Source of the DNA: an uncultured Pelagibacteraceae bacterium
Lineage (GTDB): Bacteria; Pseudomonadota; Alphaproteobacteria; Pelagibacterales; Pelagibacteraceae
DNA length: 64,000 nt
Assembly: GCA_902605035.1 (NCBI GenBank)
Contig: CACLBB010000001.1
Coordinates: 1-64,000, forward strand
Direction of reading: 5' to 3'
Under the pieces are notes generated by a model. It made no database searches and had not been told where the DNA came from. It worked only from the letters and a program-made list of their open reading frames with translations. Both the position numbers and the translations under genes were made by a program. Each line of letters opens with the position of its first letter. Within the stretch, counting starts at the first letter, position 1. Positions 19,264 through 26,753 of this stretch are shown here, one piece after another.

Positions 19264-21834
19264 ATGGATAAATCAACTATAGAAAAAAAAACATTTAAGC
19301 CTATCTTTGTTCAAGATGAGATGAGTTCTTCTTATCTATCTTATGCCATGAGTGTAATTGTAAGTAGAGCTTTGCCAGATGTTAGAGACGGTCTTAAACC
19401 TGTTCATAGAAGAATAATTTTTGCAATGTACAAAGGTGGGTATGATTGGACTAAACCATTTAGGAAGTCAGCTAGAATAGTTGGTGATGTAATTGGTAAA
19501 TATCATCCTCATGGTGATCAGTCAGTTTATGATGCATTAGTGAGACTCGTTCAAGATTTTTCGATGAGTTTACCTTTGATCGCTGGACAAGGTAATTTTG
19601 GATCAATAGATGGAGATCCCCCTGCAGCAATGCGATATACCGAGACAAAACTTGGAAAAATTGCTCAATTTTTAACTGAAGATTTAGAAAAAAACACAGT
19701 AAATTATAGAAATAACTACGATGAGACCGAAAAAGAGCCTGAAGTTCTTCCTTCTCAATTTCCTAATATATTAGTTAATGGAGCAGGAGGAATAGCTGTA
19801 GGAATGGCAACCAGTATTCCTCCTCATAATCTTAGCGAAATTATCAAGGCAACAATTGCTTATATAGAGAACAAAGATATCACCATCAGTCAATTAATGA
19901 AACATGTGCCTGGCCCAGATTTTCCAACTGGTGGCGTAATAATAGGAAAAGATATTTTAAAGCAGGGTTACAACAAGGGAAGGGGATCTTTTAAAATTCG
20001 AGGTGAAATTGATTTAGAGGAAAAAAAAGGCAGTAGAGAAAGTTTAATAATAAAATCAATTCCATACCAAGTAAACAAATCTATTTTAATAGAAAAAATT
20101 GCTCAACTAGTTCGAGATAAAAAAATTGAAGGCATACGTGATATTCGAGATGAATCAAATAGAGAAGGAATAAGAGTTGTTCTTGAGTTGAGAAAATCTG
20201 TGGAACCTGAAACTGTGAGAAGACAATTATATAAATTAACTAATATAGAGAATTCATTTGGATTTAATACGTTAGCAATTGTAAATAATAAACCGAAAAT
20301 TTTAAATTTAAAAGAATTTATTTCTGAATTCTTAAAATTTAGGGAAGACACTGTTTTAAAAAGAGTAAAGTTTGATTTAAAAAAAGCTGAGGAGAAAGCT
20401 CACATACTTATCGGACTTGCTACTGCAGTTGAGAATATTGACCAAATAATTAAGATAATTAAAAATTCAAAAGATACTGAGGTAGCTAAAAAAAATCTTT
20501 TATCAAATAAATGGAAGGTAAAAAGAAGTGTAAAACTAATTTCACTAATTGAAAAGAAAAAGAATATATCAAATTACCAATTATCAAACCAACAGGTTAA
20601 TGCTATTCTCGAACTCAGACTCCAGAAATTAACAGCATATGGTATAAGCGAGATTGAAAGTGAAATTAGTAAACTTTCCAATTTAATTATTGAGTACAAT
20701 AAGATTATAAATTCAAAAAAGGAACTTTATAAGCTCATTACTAATGAATTACAAAATATCAAAGATAAATTTGGTAAACCCAGAAAAACCAAAATAATAG
20801 ATGCAGTTCTTAATTACAATATTGAGGAAACCATACAAAAAGAGTCAGTAGTTATAAGTATTACTAATCAAGGATATATCAAAAGAAGTCCTTTAAAATC
20901 ATTAAAAGCTCAAAAAAGAGGCGGTAAAGGTAAAACTGGCATATCAACAAGAGAAGAAGATTTTGTGATTCAAATATTTACTGCAAATACCCACACACCC
21001 GTTCTTTTTTTTTCTACTCAAGGTTTAGTCTATAAAATTAAGGCCCATAAAATACCTGAAGGAACTTCAGCTTCTAAAGGAAAATCTATATTTAATATTT
21101 TACCACTTAAAAATTACCACGCTATAAGTTCCATAATGCCTTTGCCCGAAGACGAGTCTGAGTGGAAAAATATGGTGGTTATTTTTGCTACTGCTAATGG
21201 AAATGTAAGAAAGAACACTTTGGAAGATTTTATCAATATTAATAATAGTGGTAAAATAGCTATGAAACTCGATCAAGACGATAAGATAATTGGTGTAAAA
21301 ATTTGTAAAGATGATCAGGATATTTTATTAAGCACTAAGTTTGGAAAATGTATAAGATTTAAATCAAAAAAACTTAGACTCTTTAAAGGTAGATCTTCGA
21401 AAGGAATAAAAGGGATTAAATTAAATGATAATGATAAGGTAATATCATTATCAATTTTAGACAATACAAACATTAGTTCTAAAACATTAGATAAAGATAA
21501 AAAAATTAAAAAGGGTATAGATAGTTTTATACTTTCTGTTTCTGAGAATGGCTATGGTAAAAGATCATCTTATTTGGATTACCGTGTTACAAATAGGGGA
21601 GGAAAAGGTATTATTGGTATAGTAAATTCTCCAAGAAATGGCAATATTTCTGCATCTTTAGTTGTAAGAGAAGGAGATGAAATTATTTTATCTACTGACA
21701 AAGGAAGTATAATGAGATGTGCTGTAAAAGAAATTAGAATTGGAGGAAGAAATACGCAAGGAGTTAGAATTAAAAAACTTTCAGGTAATGAAAAAGTTGT
21801 TTCTGTTATTAAAATAGAAGATAATATTCAATAA
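19264..21834 (+). CDS. gyrA: DNA gyrase subunit A
   Basis: This is the DNA-cleaving subunit of gyrase. The N-terminal domain has SYLSYAMSVIVSRALPDVRDGLKPVHRRI and the catalytic tyrosine in AAMRYTETKL at about residue 122. The C-terminal beta-pinwheel carries a GyrA-box-like KAQKRGGKGKTG needed for DNA wrapping, and a second similar NRGGKGIIG repeat. The 856-residue length and the pinwheel box favour gyrase over ParC. Confidence 0.96.
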   Translation: MDKSTIEKKTFKPIFVQDEMSSSYLSYAMSVIVSRALPDVRDGLKPVHRRIIFAMYKGGYDWTKPFRKSARIVGDVIGKYHPHGDQSVYDALVRLVQDFSMSLPLIAGQGNFGSIDGDPPAAMRYTETKLGKIAQFLTEDLEKNTVNYRNNYDETEKEPEVLPSQFPNILVNGAGGIAVGMATSIPPHNLSEIIKATIAYIENKDITISQLMKHVPGPDFPTGGVIIGKDILKQGYNKGRGSFKIRGEIDLEEKKGSRESLIIKSIPYQVNKSILIEKIAQLVRDKKIEGIRDIRDESNREGIRVVLELRKSVEPETVRRQLYKLTNIENSFGFNTLAIVNNKPKILNLKEFISEFLKFREDTVLKRVKFDLKKAEEKAHILIGLATAVENIDQIIKIIKNSKDTEVAKKNLLSNKWKVKRSVKLISLIEKKKNISNYQLSNQQVNAILELRLQKLTAYGISEIESEISKLSNLIIEYNKIINSKKELYKLITNELQNIKDKFGKPRKTKIIDAVLNYNIEETIQKESVVISITNQGYIKRSPLKSLKAQKRGGKGKTGISTREEDFVIQIFTANTHTPVLFFSTQGLVYKIKAHKIPEGTSASKGKSIFNILPLKNYHAISSIMPLPEDESEWKNMVVIFATANGNVRKNTLEDFININNSGKIAMKLDQDDKIIGVKICKDDQDILLSTKFGKCIRFKSKKLRLFKGRSSKGIKGIKLNDNDKVISLSILDNTNISSKTLDKDKKIKKGIDSFILSVSENGYGKRSSYLDYRVTNRGGKGIIGIVNSPRNGNISASLVVREGDEIILSTDKGSIMRCAVKEIRIGGRNTQGVRIKKLSGNEKVVSVIKIEDNIQ

Positions 21835-21836
21835 AT

Positions 21837-22325
21837 ATGAGAACAGCAATATATCCAGGAACTTTTGATCCTATTACTTTTGGGCATATTGATGTAATTA
21901 AAAAGTCTCTGAAAGTTTTTGATAGAATCATAGTAGCGACAACTGACAATGTTAATAAAAACTATCACTTTTCAATTGATGAGAGATTATCCATAATAAA
22001 AAACTCTTTATTTAAAGATTTAAAATTAAACAAGAATAAGATAAAAATTATTTCATTTGACACTCTCACAATTAATCTTTGCAAAAAATATAATGCAACA
22101 GTTATAATAAGAGGTTTGAGGGCTGTTTCAGACTTTGAATATGAATTTCAATTAGCTGGAATGAATAAAAAGTTAAATTCTAAAATTGAAACAATGTTTT
22201 TAATGTCTGACGTAGAAAATCAAATAATTTCATCAAAATTTGTTAAAGAAATAACAAAACTAAATGGCAACATTAACAAATTTGTCACAAAATCAACTGT
22301 CAAAATGCTAAAAAATAAATTTTAA
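21837..22325 (+). CDS. coaD: Phosphopantetheine adenylyltransferase
   Basis: CoaD joins ATP and 4'-phosphopantetheine to dephospho-CoA in coenzyme A synthesis. The nucleotidyltransferase motif YPGTFDPITFGHIDVI is at residues 5-20. The RGLRAVSDFEYEFQLAGMN block contains the substrate-binding Arg. The length of 162 residues is normal. It starts two bases after gyrA and overlaps the cyclophilin gene by one base. Confidence 0.96.
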   Translation: MRTAIYPGTFDPITFGHIDVIKKSLKVFDRIIVATTDNVNKNYHFSIDERLSIIKNSLFKDLKLNKNKIKIISFDTLTINLCKKYNATVIIRGLRAVSDFEYEFQLAGMNKKLNSKIETMFLMSDVENQIISSKFVKEITKLNGNINKFVTKSTVKMLKNKF

Positions 22326-22882
22326 TGAAGAATTTTATCTATTTATTTATTTTATTTTTTAGTTTAATAAATTCCAACTTACACGCAAAGGAGAATAAAA
22401 TGATTTTAAAATTAGAGTACGGAGAAGTAGAAATTGAGTTATACCCTGAAAAAGCCCCGAACCATGTAAAAAGGTTTAAAGAATTAGCTGATAAAGGAAA
22501 ATATGATAATGTGGTGTTTCATAGAGTTATCGAAGGATTTATGGCTCAAACAGGAGATGTAAAGTTTGGAAATTCAAGTAGTCCAAATTTTAATTTATCA
22601 CTCGCTGGCACTGGTGGGTCAGACCTCCCAGATTTAAAACAAGAATTTTCTGACATTGCCCATACTAGAGGCATTTTATCTGCAGCCAGATCCTCTGATC
22701 CAAACAGCGCTAACAGTCAGTTTTTTATTTGTTTTCAATCTGCTCCTCATTTAGATAGACAATACTCAGTATTTGGAAAAGTTATTAAAGGGATGGAATT
22801 TATTGACAAGATAAAGAAAGGCGAACCTAATAGTGGAGCTGTATCAAATCCTGATAAAATTCTGAGTTTAAGATCTAAGTAA
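22325..22882 (+). CDS. Cyclophilin-type peptidyl-prolyl cis-trans isomerase, exported
   Basis: The protein has an N-terminal signal peptide (residues 1-21, ending around NSNLHA). A cyclophilin domain follows with VVFHRVIEGFMAQTGD (catalytic Arg), GILSAARSSDPNSANSQFFI and a C-terminal YSVFGKVIKGMEFIDKI. It would help folding of proline-containing proteins in the periplasm. The length of 185 residues fits. In related genomes a cytoplasmic second cyclophilin and queA lie here before tgt; only one cyclophilin is present. Confidence 0.93.
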   Translation: MKNFIYLFILFFSLINSNLHAKENKMILKLEYGEVEIELYPEKAPNHVKRFKELADKGKYDNVVFHRVIEGFMAQTGDVKFGNSSSPNFNLSLAGTGGSDLPDLKQEFSDIAHTRGILSAARSSDPNSANSQFFICFQSAPHLDRQYSVFGKVIKGMEFIDKIKKGEPNSGAVSNPDKILSLRSK

Positions 22883-22886
22883 ATAA

Positions 22887-24002
22887 ATGTATAAGAAAGA
22901 ATTTTCTTTTGAGTTAGTAGCTCAAGATGACAAAGCTAGACTCGGAAAAATTTCCACTCCCAAAGGGACCATTGATACTCCTGCATTTATGCCAGTAGGT
23001 ACTCAAGGAACTGTAAAAGGTATTTATCCTGACGATATTAATAAAACGGGCACTCAAATCATTCTTGGAAACACATATCATTTATTATTAAGACCTGGAA
23101 TAGATATACTAAAAAAATTTAATGGTCTTCATAAATTTATGAATTGGAATAAACCTATTCTTACTGACTCCGGGGGCTATCAAATTATGTCTTTATCAAA
23201 ATTCAATAAGATTGATAAAGATATCGGGGCTATTTTTAAATCACATATAGATGGTAAAAAAATAATTCTTAGTCCCGAAAAAAGTATACAAGTTCAAAGA
23301 GCTATTAACTCTGATATAATTATGGTTTTAGATGAATGTCCAAAACTCACTAAAGATAAAAAAGTTTTATCTAAAGCAATAGATGTTTCATCACGATGGG
23401 CTGAAAGATGCAAAATAGAATTTGGCAACAATCAATCCAAAGGTTTATTTGGTATAGCTCAAGGCGGTCTGTATAATGACCTGAGAGAAGAAAGTATAAA
23501 AAAATTAACCAAAATAGATTTTGACGGATATGCTCTTGGCGGATTAGCTGTAGGAGAAACACAAAGTCAAATGTTTAAAATTTTAAGGGAAACTGCAGAT
23601 ATGTTGCCAAAAAAAAAACCTAGATATTTGATGGGAGTCGGCACGCCCTCGGATATTTTAGGTGCAGTTTCATATGGGATGGATATGTTTGATTGTGTTT
23701 TACCAACAAGATCAGGTAGAACTGGACTTGCTTATACATGGGATGGAAAATTAAATATTAAAAATGCAAAATATGCTAAGGATCTTTCTCCCTTAGATCC
23801 AAATTGCAATATAAAAGATTTAAATAAATATTCTAAAAGTTACTTAAATCATCTTATAAAATCTAACGAAATGATGGCATCTATGTTAATTTCTCTAAAT
23901 AATATCTATTTTTATCAACAATTCATGCATGAGATAAGAAGCAATATTAAGAGTGGCACTTTTGCTACTTTTTATAAAAAATATATAGATTATTTTAATT
24001 AA
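22887..24002 (+). CDS. tgt: Queuine/preQ1 tRNA-ribosyltransferase with a degenerate zinc site
   Basis: Tgt exchanges guanine-34 of GUN-anticodon tRNAs for preQ1. The catalytic framework is intact: D94 in LTDSGGYQ, GGLAVGE at 218-224, and the nucleophile D269 in MFDCVLPTRSGRTG. The zinc site is not. The usual Cys-x-Cys-x2-Cys is C307-N-I309-x2-L312, and the fourth ligand His is N338 (SLNNIYFYQQFM). Only C307 of four ligands remains. The length of 371 residues is normal. queA is not beside it. Confidence 0.94.
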   Translation: MYKKEFSFELVAQDDKARLGKISTPKGTIDTPAFMPVGTQGTVKGIYPDDINKTGTQIILGNTYHLLLRPGIDILKKFNGLHKFMNWNKPILTDSGGYQIMSLSKFNKIDKDIGAIFKSHIDGKKIILSPEKSIQVQRAINSDIIMVLDECPKLTKDKKVLSKAIDVSSRWAERCKIEFGNNQSKGLFGIAQGGLYNDLREESIKKLTKIDFDGYALGGLAVGETQSQMFKILRETADMLPKKKPRYLMGVGTPSDILGAVSYGMDMFDCVLPTRSGRTGLAYTWDGKLNIKNAKYAKDLSPLDPNCNIKDLNKYSKSYLNHLIKSNEMMASMLISLNNIYFYQQFMHEIRSNIKSGTFATFYKKYIDYFN

Positions 24003-24009
24003 TAATTAT

Positions 24010-24036
24010 TTGAAATTCTTTTAATATATCTATAAA
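24010..24036 (+). promoter_or_regulatory. Probable tRNA-Lys promoter
   Basis: TTGAAA at 24010-24015 and TATAAA at 24031-24036, separated by 15 bases, lie just upstream of tRNA-Lys. The predicted start is a few bases before the mature 5' end. The spacer is shorter than optimal. Confidence 0.45.
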
Positions 24037-24051
24037 AGAGAATTTCTTTTA

Positions 24052-24127
24052 GGGCCCTTAGCTCAGTTGGTAGAGCACCTCCCTTTTAAGGAGGGTGTCG
24101 ATGGTTCGAGTCCATCAGGGCTCACCA
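24052..24127 (+). tRNA. tRNA-Lys (anticodon TTT)
   Basis: A full cloverleaf folds by eye. It has a seven-pair acceptor stem (one G-T wobble), a D arm GCTC/GAGC, an anticodon stem CCTCC/GGAGG with loop CTTTTAA (anticodon TTT at 24085-24087), and a T arm with GTTCGAGTC. The CCA end is encoded at 24125-24127. It stands alone between tgt and the epimerase gene. Confidence 0.97.
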
Positions 24128-24216
24128 ATAATTTATTATTCTCTAATTAATTTGTATGTTAAGATATGTGAATTATATGTTAAGATTAAACCTTATCTTT
24201 TAAATTACTACATTTA

Positions 24217-25206
24217 ATGAAATATTTAGTTACAGGTGCAGCTGGGTTTATTGGAATGCACACTTGTTCTGAACTTTTAAAAAAAAATTATAAGGTAATA
24301 GGAATAGATAATTTAAACTCCTATTACGACAAGAAGTTAAAACTTGATCGATTAAAAGAATTAAAAAAAGATAGAAATTTTAAATTTTTTAAAAGTGATA
24401 TATCTAACTTTAAAAGTCTCTACAAAATTTTTAAAAAAATTCAACCACAATATGTAATTAATTTAGCCGCTCAAGCTGGAGTAAGATATTCAATAGTAAA
24501 TCCATTTGAATATTCGAAATCTAATTTACTTGGCTTTGGAAACATTTTAGAATGTTGTAAACTCACAAAAATTAGACATCTTATTTTTGCTAGTAGTTCA
24601 AGTGTATACGGCGGAAGCAAAATTTTTCCATTTAAAGAAACTCAAAATGTTGATTATCCAATAAGTTATTATGCAGCTTCAAAAAGATCAAATGAAGTAA
24701 TGGCGCACTCTTACAGTCATTTATTTAAAATACCAATTACAGGTTTAAGATTTTTTACCGTTTATGGCCCCTGGGGTAGACCTGACATGTTTCTGTCTCT
24801 TTTAGCTAATGCAATCAAAAAAAATAAAGTTATAGATGTATTTAATGAAGGAAGGATGTACAGAGATTACACTTATATTGATGATGTAACTAAAGGCATT
24901 ATCAAAATATCAAAAAAAATTCCTAAAAATGTTAAAAATACTTTGAATGCAAATTATACTGCAGCACCTTTCAAGATTTTTAATATTGGCAACAACAAGC
25001 CAATGTATTTAAAAAAAATTATATCTATTACAGAAAATGCATTTAATAGTAAAGTAAAAAAAAGATATAAAGGAATGCAAAAAGGAGATTTGAAATTTAC
25101 TCATGCAAATATAAAAGCTTTGTATAATTGGATAAAATTTAAACCAAAAACAAGCATGGAGCTGGGTATAAAAAAATTTGCAAATTGGTACAACAATTAT
25201 TATTAA
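24217..25206 (+). CDS. NAD-dependent nucleotide-sugar epimerase (UDP-glucuronate 4-epimerase-like)
   Basis: This is an extended short-chain dehydrogenase. The Rossmann motif GAAGFIGMH is at residues 7-15, the catalytic Ser-rich ASSSSVYG is near 126-133, and YxxxK is present as YYAASK near 148-153. The GIDNLNSYYDKKLKLDRL and FFTVYGPWGRPDM stretches resemble the UDP-glucuronate/UDP-galacturonate 4-epimerase branch. It probably supplies a sugar for surface polysaccharide. It sits alone after tRNA-Lys and ends seven bases before the convergent M48 gene. Confidence 0.85.
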   Translation: MKYLVTGAAGFIGMHTCSELLKKNYKVIGIDNLNSYYDKKLKLDRLKELKKDRNFKFFKSDISNFKSLYKIFKKIQPQYVINLAAQAGVRYSIVNPFEYSKSNLLGFGNILECCKLTKIRHLIFASSSSVYGGSKIFPFKETQNVDYPISYYAASKRSNEVMAHSYSHLFKIPITGLRFFTVYGPWGRPDMFLSLLANAIKKNKVIDVFNEGRMYRDYTYIDDVTKGIIKISKKIPKNVKNTLNANYTAAPFKIFNIGNNKPMYLKKIISITENAFNSKVKKRYKGMQKGDLKFTHANIKALYNWIKFKPKTSMELGIKKFANWYNNYY

Positions 25207-25213
25207 AGTTTGA

Positions 25214-26047
25214 TTAAACTTTTATAGGAGGATATTTGATAATAATTTCATTTATCCAGTTTCTTAAATTTTCAATTCTTTTAGCACTTGAAGGGTGTGT
25301 GCTTAAAAACACAGGTGGTTCTTTACCTTTATTTTTTTTAGCCATTCTTTCCCAGAGTTTTACAGACTCTCTTATATCGTAACCCGCGAGTGATGAAAAA
25401 ATTAAACCTAAATAATCTGCCTCTGTTTCTTGTTTTCTTCCAAATGGATTAAATATTCCAACCCTAAATATATCCATACCTGTGTTTTGCCCAATTGTAT
25501 TTCTAGTTCTATTAATTGCCCCGCCAAGAAAAATATCTGCTACTGTTGTTCCTAAGTTAATAGTCATTGCTTGACTTGCTCTTTCAACTGAATGTTTTGC
25601 TACAGCGTGAGCTATCTCATGACCCATAACTATCGATAAAGCGTTTGTATTTTTTGTAATTTTAAGCAATCCTGTATAAACAGCAATTTTTCCACCTGGC
25701 ATGCACCACGCATTAACTACTTTATCATTATCAACAAGCACATAATCCCAGCCAAAGTTTTTAGTAGGATCTTCTTCACCTTTATTTGCAAAAAAAGTAC
25801 TTACTGCTAACTCAATTTTCTTACCTATTTTAATAATTTCTTCAAATTGAGATCCCTTAGTAATCAGTTTGTTTTTCAATCTAAATTGTTCGTATGCTAA
25901 AGCGGCTTGTCTGTTAATTTTTGCTTCTGGAATTATACTCAATTGTTTTCTATCTGTTATTGGCACAGAAGAACAAGAGGGAAGTAACAAAGAACAACAT
26001 CCACAACCAAATAAGCCAAGAAATTTTCTTCTATTTATGTTATACAT
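25214..26047 (-). CDS. M48-family metalloprotease, Tat-targeted lipoprotein
   Basis: The N-terminus has a twin-arginine motif (NRRKFLGLFG, R6-R7) followed by a cysteine-rich hydrophobic segment and a lipobox ending at C25 (LLPSC), so it is predicted to be exported folded and lipid-anchored. The zinc motif HEIAH is at 143-147, and the third-ligand Glu is probably in RKQETEADYLGL. This matches periplasmic M48 proteases of the BepA/LoiP type, involved in outer-membrane quality control. The length of 277 residues fits a protease domain without a TPR tail. Confidence 0.88.
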   Translation of the reverse strand: MYNINRRKFLGLFGCGCCSLLLPSCSSVPITDRKQLSIIPEAKINRQAALAYEQFRLKNKLITKGSQFEEIIKIGKKIELAVSTFFANKGEEDPTKNFGWDYVLVDNDKVVNAWCMPGGKIAVYTGLLKITKNTNALSIVMGHEIAHAVAKHSVERASQAMTINLGTTVADIFLGGAINRTRNTIGQNTGMDIFRVGIFNPFGRKQETEADYLGLIFSSLAGYDIRESVKLWERMAKKNKGKEPPVFLSTHPSSAKRIENLRNWINEIIIKYPPIKV

Positions 26048-26057
26048 ATCTAAATTT

Positions 26058-26135
26058 ATGATATTAAATAATAAATTACTAATTGCAATTTTTATCTTAA
26101 TATTAATATTTATTATTTTCTCAAGCTATTCTTAA
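26058..26135 (+). CDS. Possible 25-residue membrane peptide
   Basis: An ATG-initiated frame of 25 codons encodes one strongly hydrophobic helix (LLIAIFILILIFIIF). It starts ten bases from the divergent M48 start and ends three bases before the DUF502 protein. It could be a tiny membrane protein or leader peptide. In such AT-rich DNA a hydrophobic frame can also arise by chance inside a divergent promoter region. I rate it as possible only. Confidence 0.3.
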   Translation: MILNNKLLIAIFILILIFIIFSSYS

Positions 26136-26138
26136 CCA

Positions 26139-26753
26139 ATGTCAAATAAAACTATTAAAAAATCAATTTTCACAAGAATACGAAATTATTTCATTGCCGG
26201 TATAGTGGTTTTGATACCGATAGGAATTACTTTGTATTTGACAATTTTTATAATAAGAATTTCAGGAAATTTTATACCAAAAGAGATTAATCCAAACAAT
26301 TATCTCCCTTTTAATATTCCGGGGGTAGAAATATTTATTGCTTTATTTTTGATAACTATAATTGGCTGGATTTCACTTTCATTTATTGGAAAAAAATTTT
26401 TTGATTTATTCAATAATTTTTTAAGAAAAATTCCTATTCTTAGAACAATCTATTCGGCTATTGGTCAGATGACCGAAAGTTTTACAAAGACAGATAATAA
26501 GGAAAAGAGTGTTGTTCTATTAGAATACCCTAGAAAGGGTATTTGGGTTGTTGGTTTTGCTACAAAAGAAAATCAAGGTGTAATTAAAGATAAACTTAAA
26601 GAAGAAATTGTTAATGTATTTGTTCCAACTACACCAAATCCCACAAGTGGATTTTTACTGATGTTGCCAAAAAAAGATTTAATATATTTAGATGTATCAT
26701 TTGAACAAGCTTCAAAATTTATTGTTTCCGCTGGGACTACAAATATTAGTTAG
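26139..26753 (+). CDS. DUF502 family membrane protein
   Basis: The 204-residue protein begins with a basic segment. Two hydrophobic spans follow: AGIVVLIPIGITLYLTIFII and FIALFLITIIGWISLSFIG. The PILRTIYSAIGQMTESF and PTTPNPTSGFLLMLPKKDL blocks are the characteristic DUF502 segments. The family's role is unknown, though it is often near recG in alphaproteobacteria, as here, where the two genes converge and overlap by four bases. Confidence 0.88.
   Translation: MSNKTIKKSIFTRIRNYFIAGIVVLIPIGITLYLTIFIIRISGNFIPKEINPNNYLPFNIPGVEIFIALFLITIIGWISLSFIGKKFFDLFNNFLRKIPILRTIYSAIGQMTESFTKTDNKEKSVVLLEYPRKGIWVVGFATKENQGVIKDKLKEEIVNVFVPTTPNPTSGFLLMLPKKDLIYLDVSFEQASKFIVSAGTTNIS

Noticed and set aside
24052-25206. 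tRNA-Lys as an integration site for a genomic island with the epimerase gene
   Set aside because: No integrase, no repeated tRNA 3' end and no boundary repeat was seen near it; flanking genes are core.
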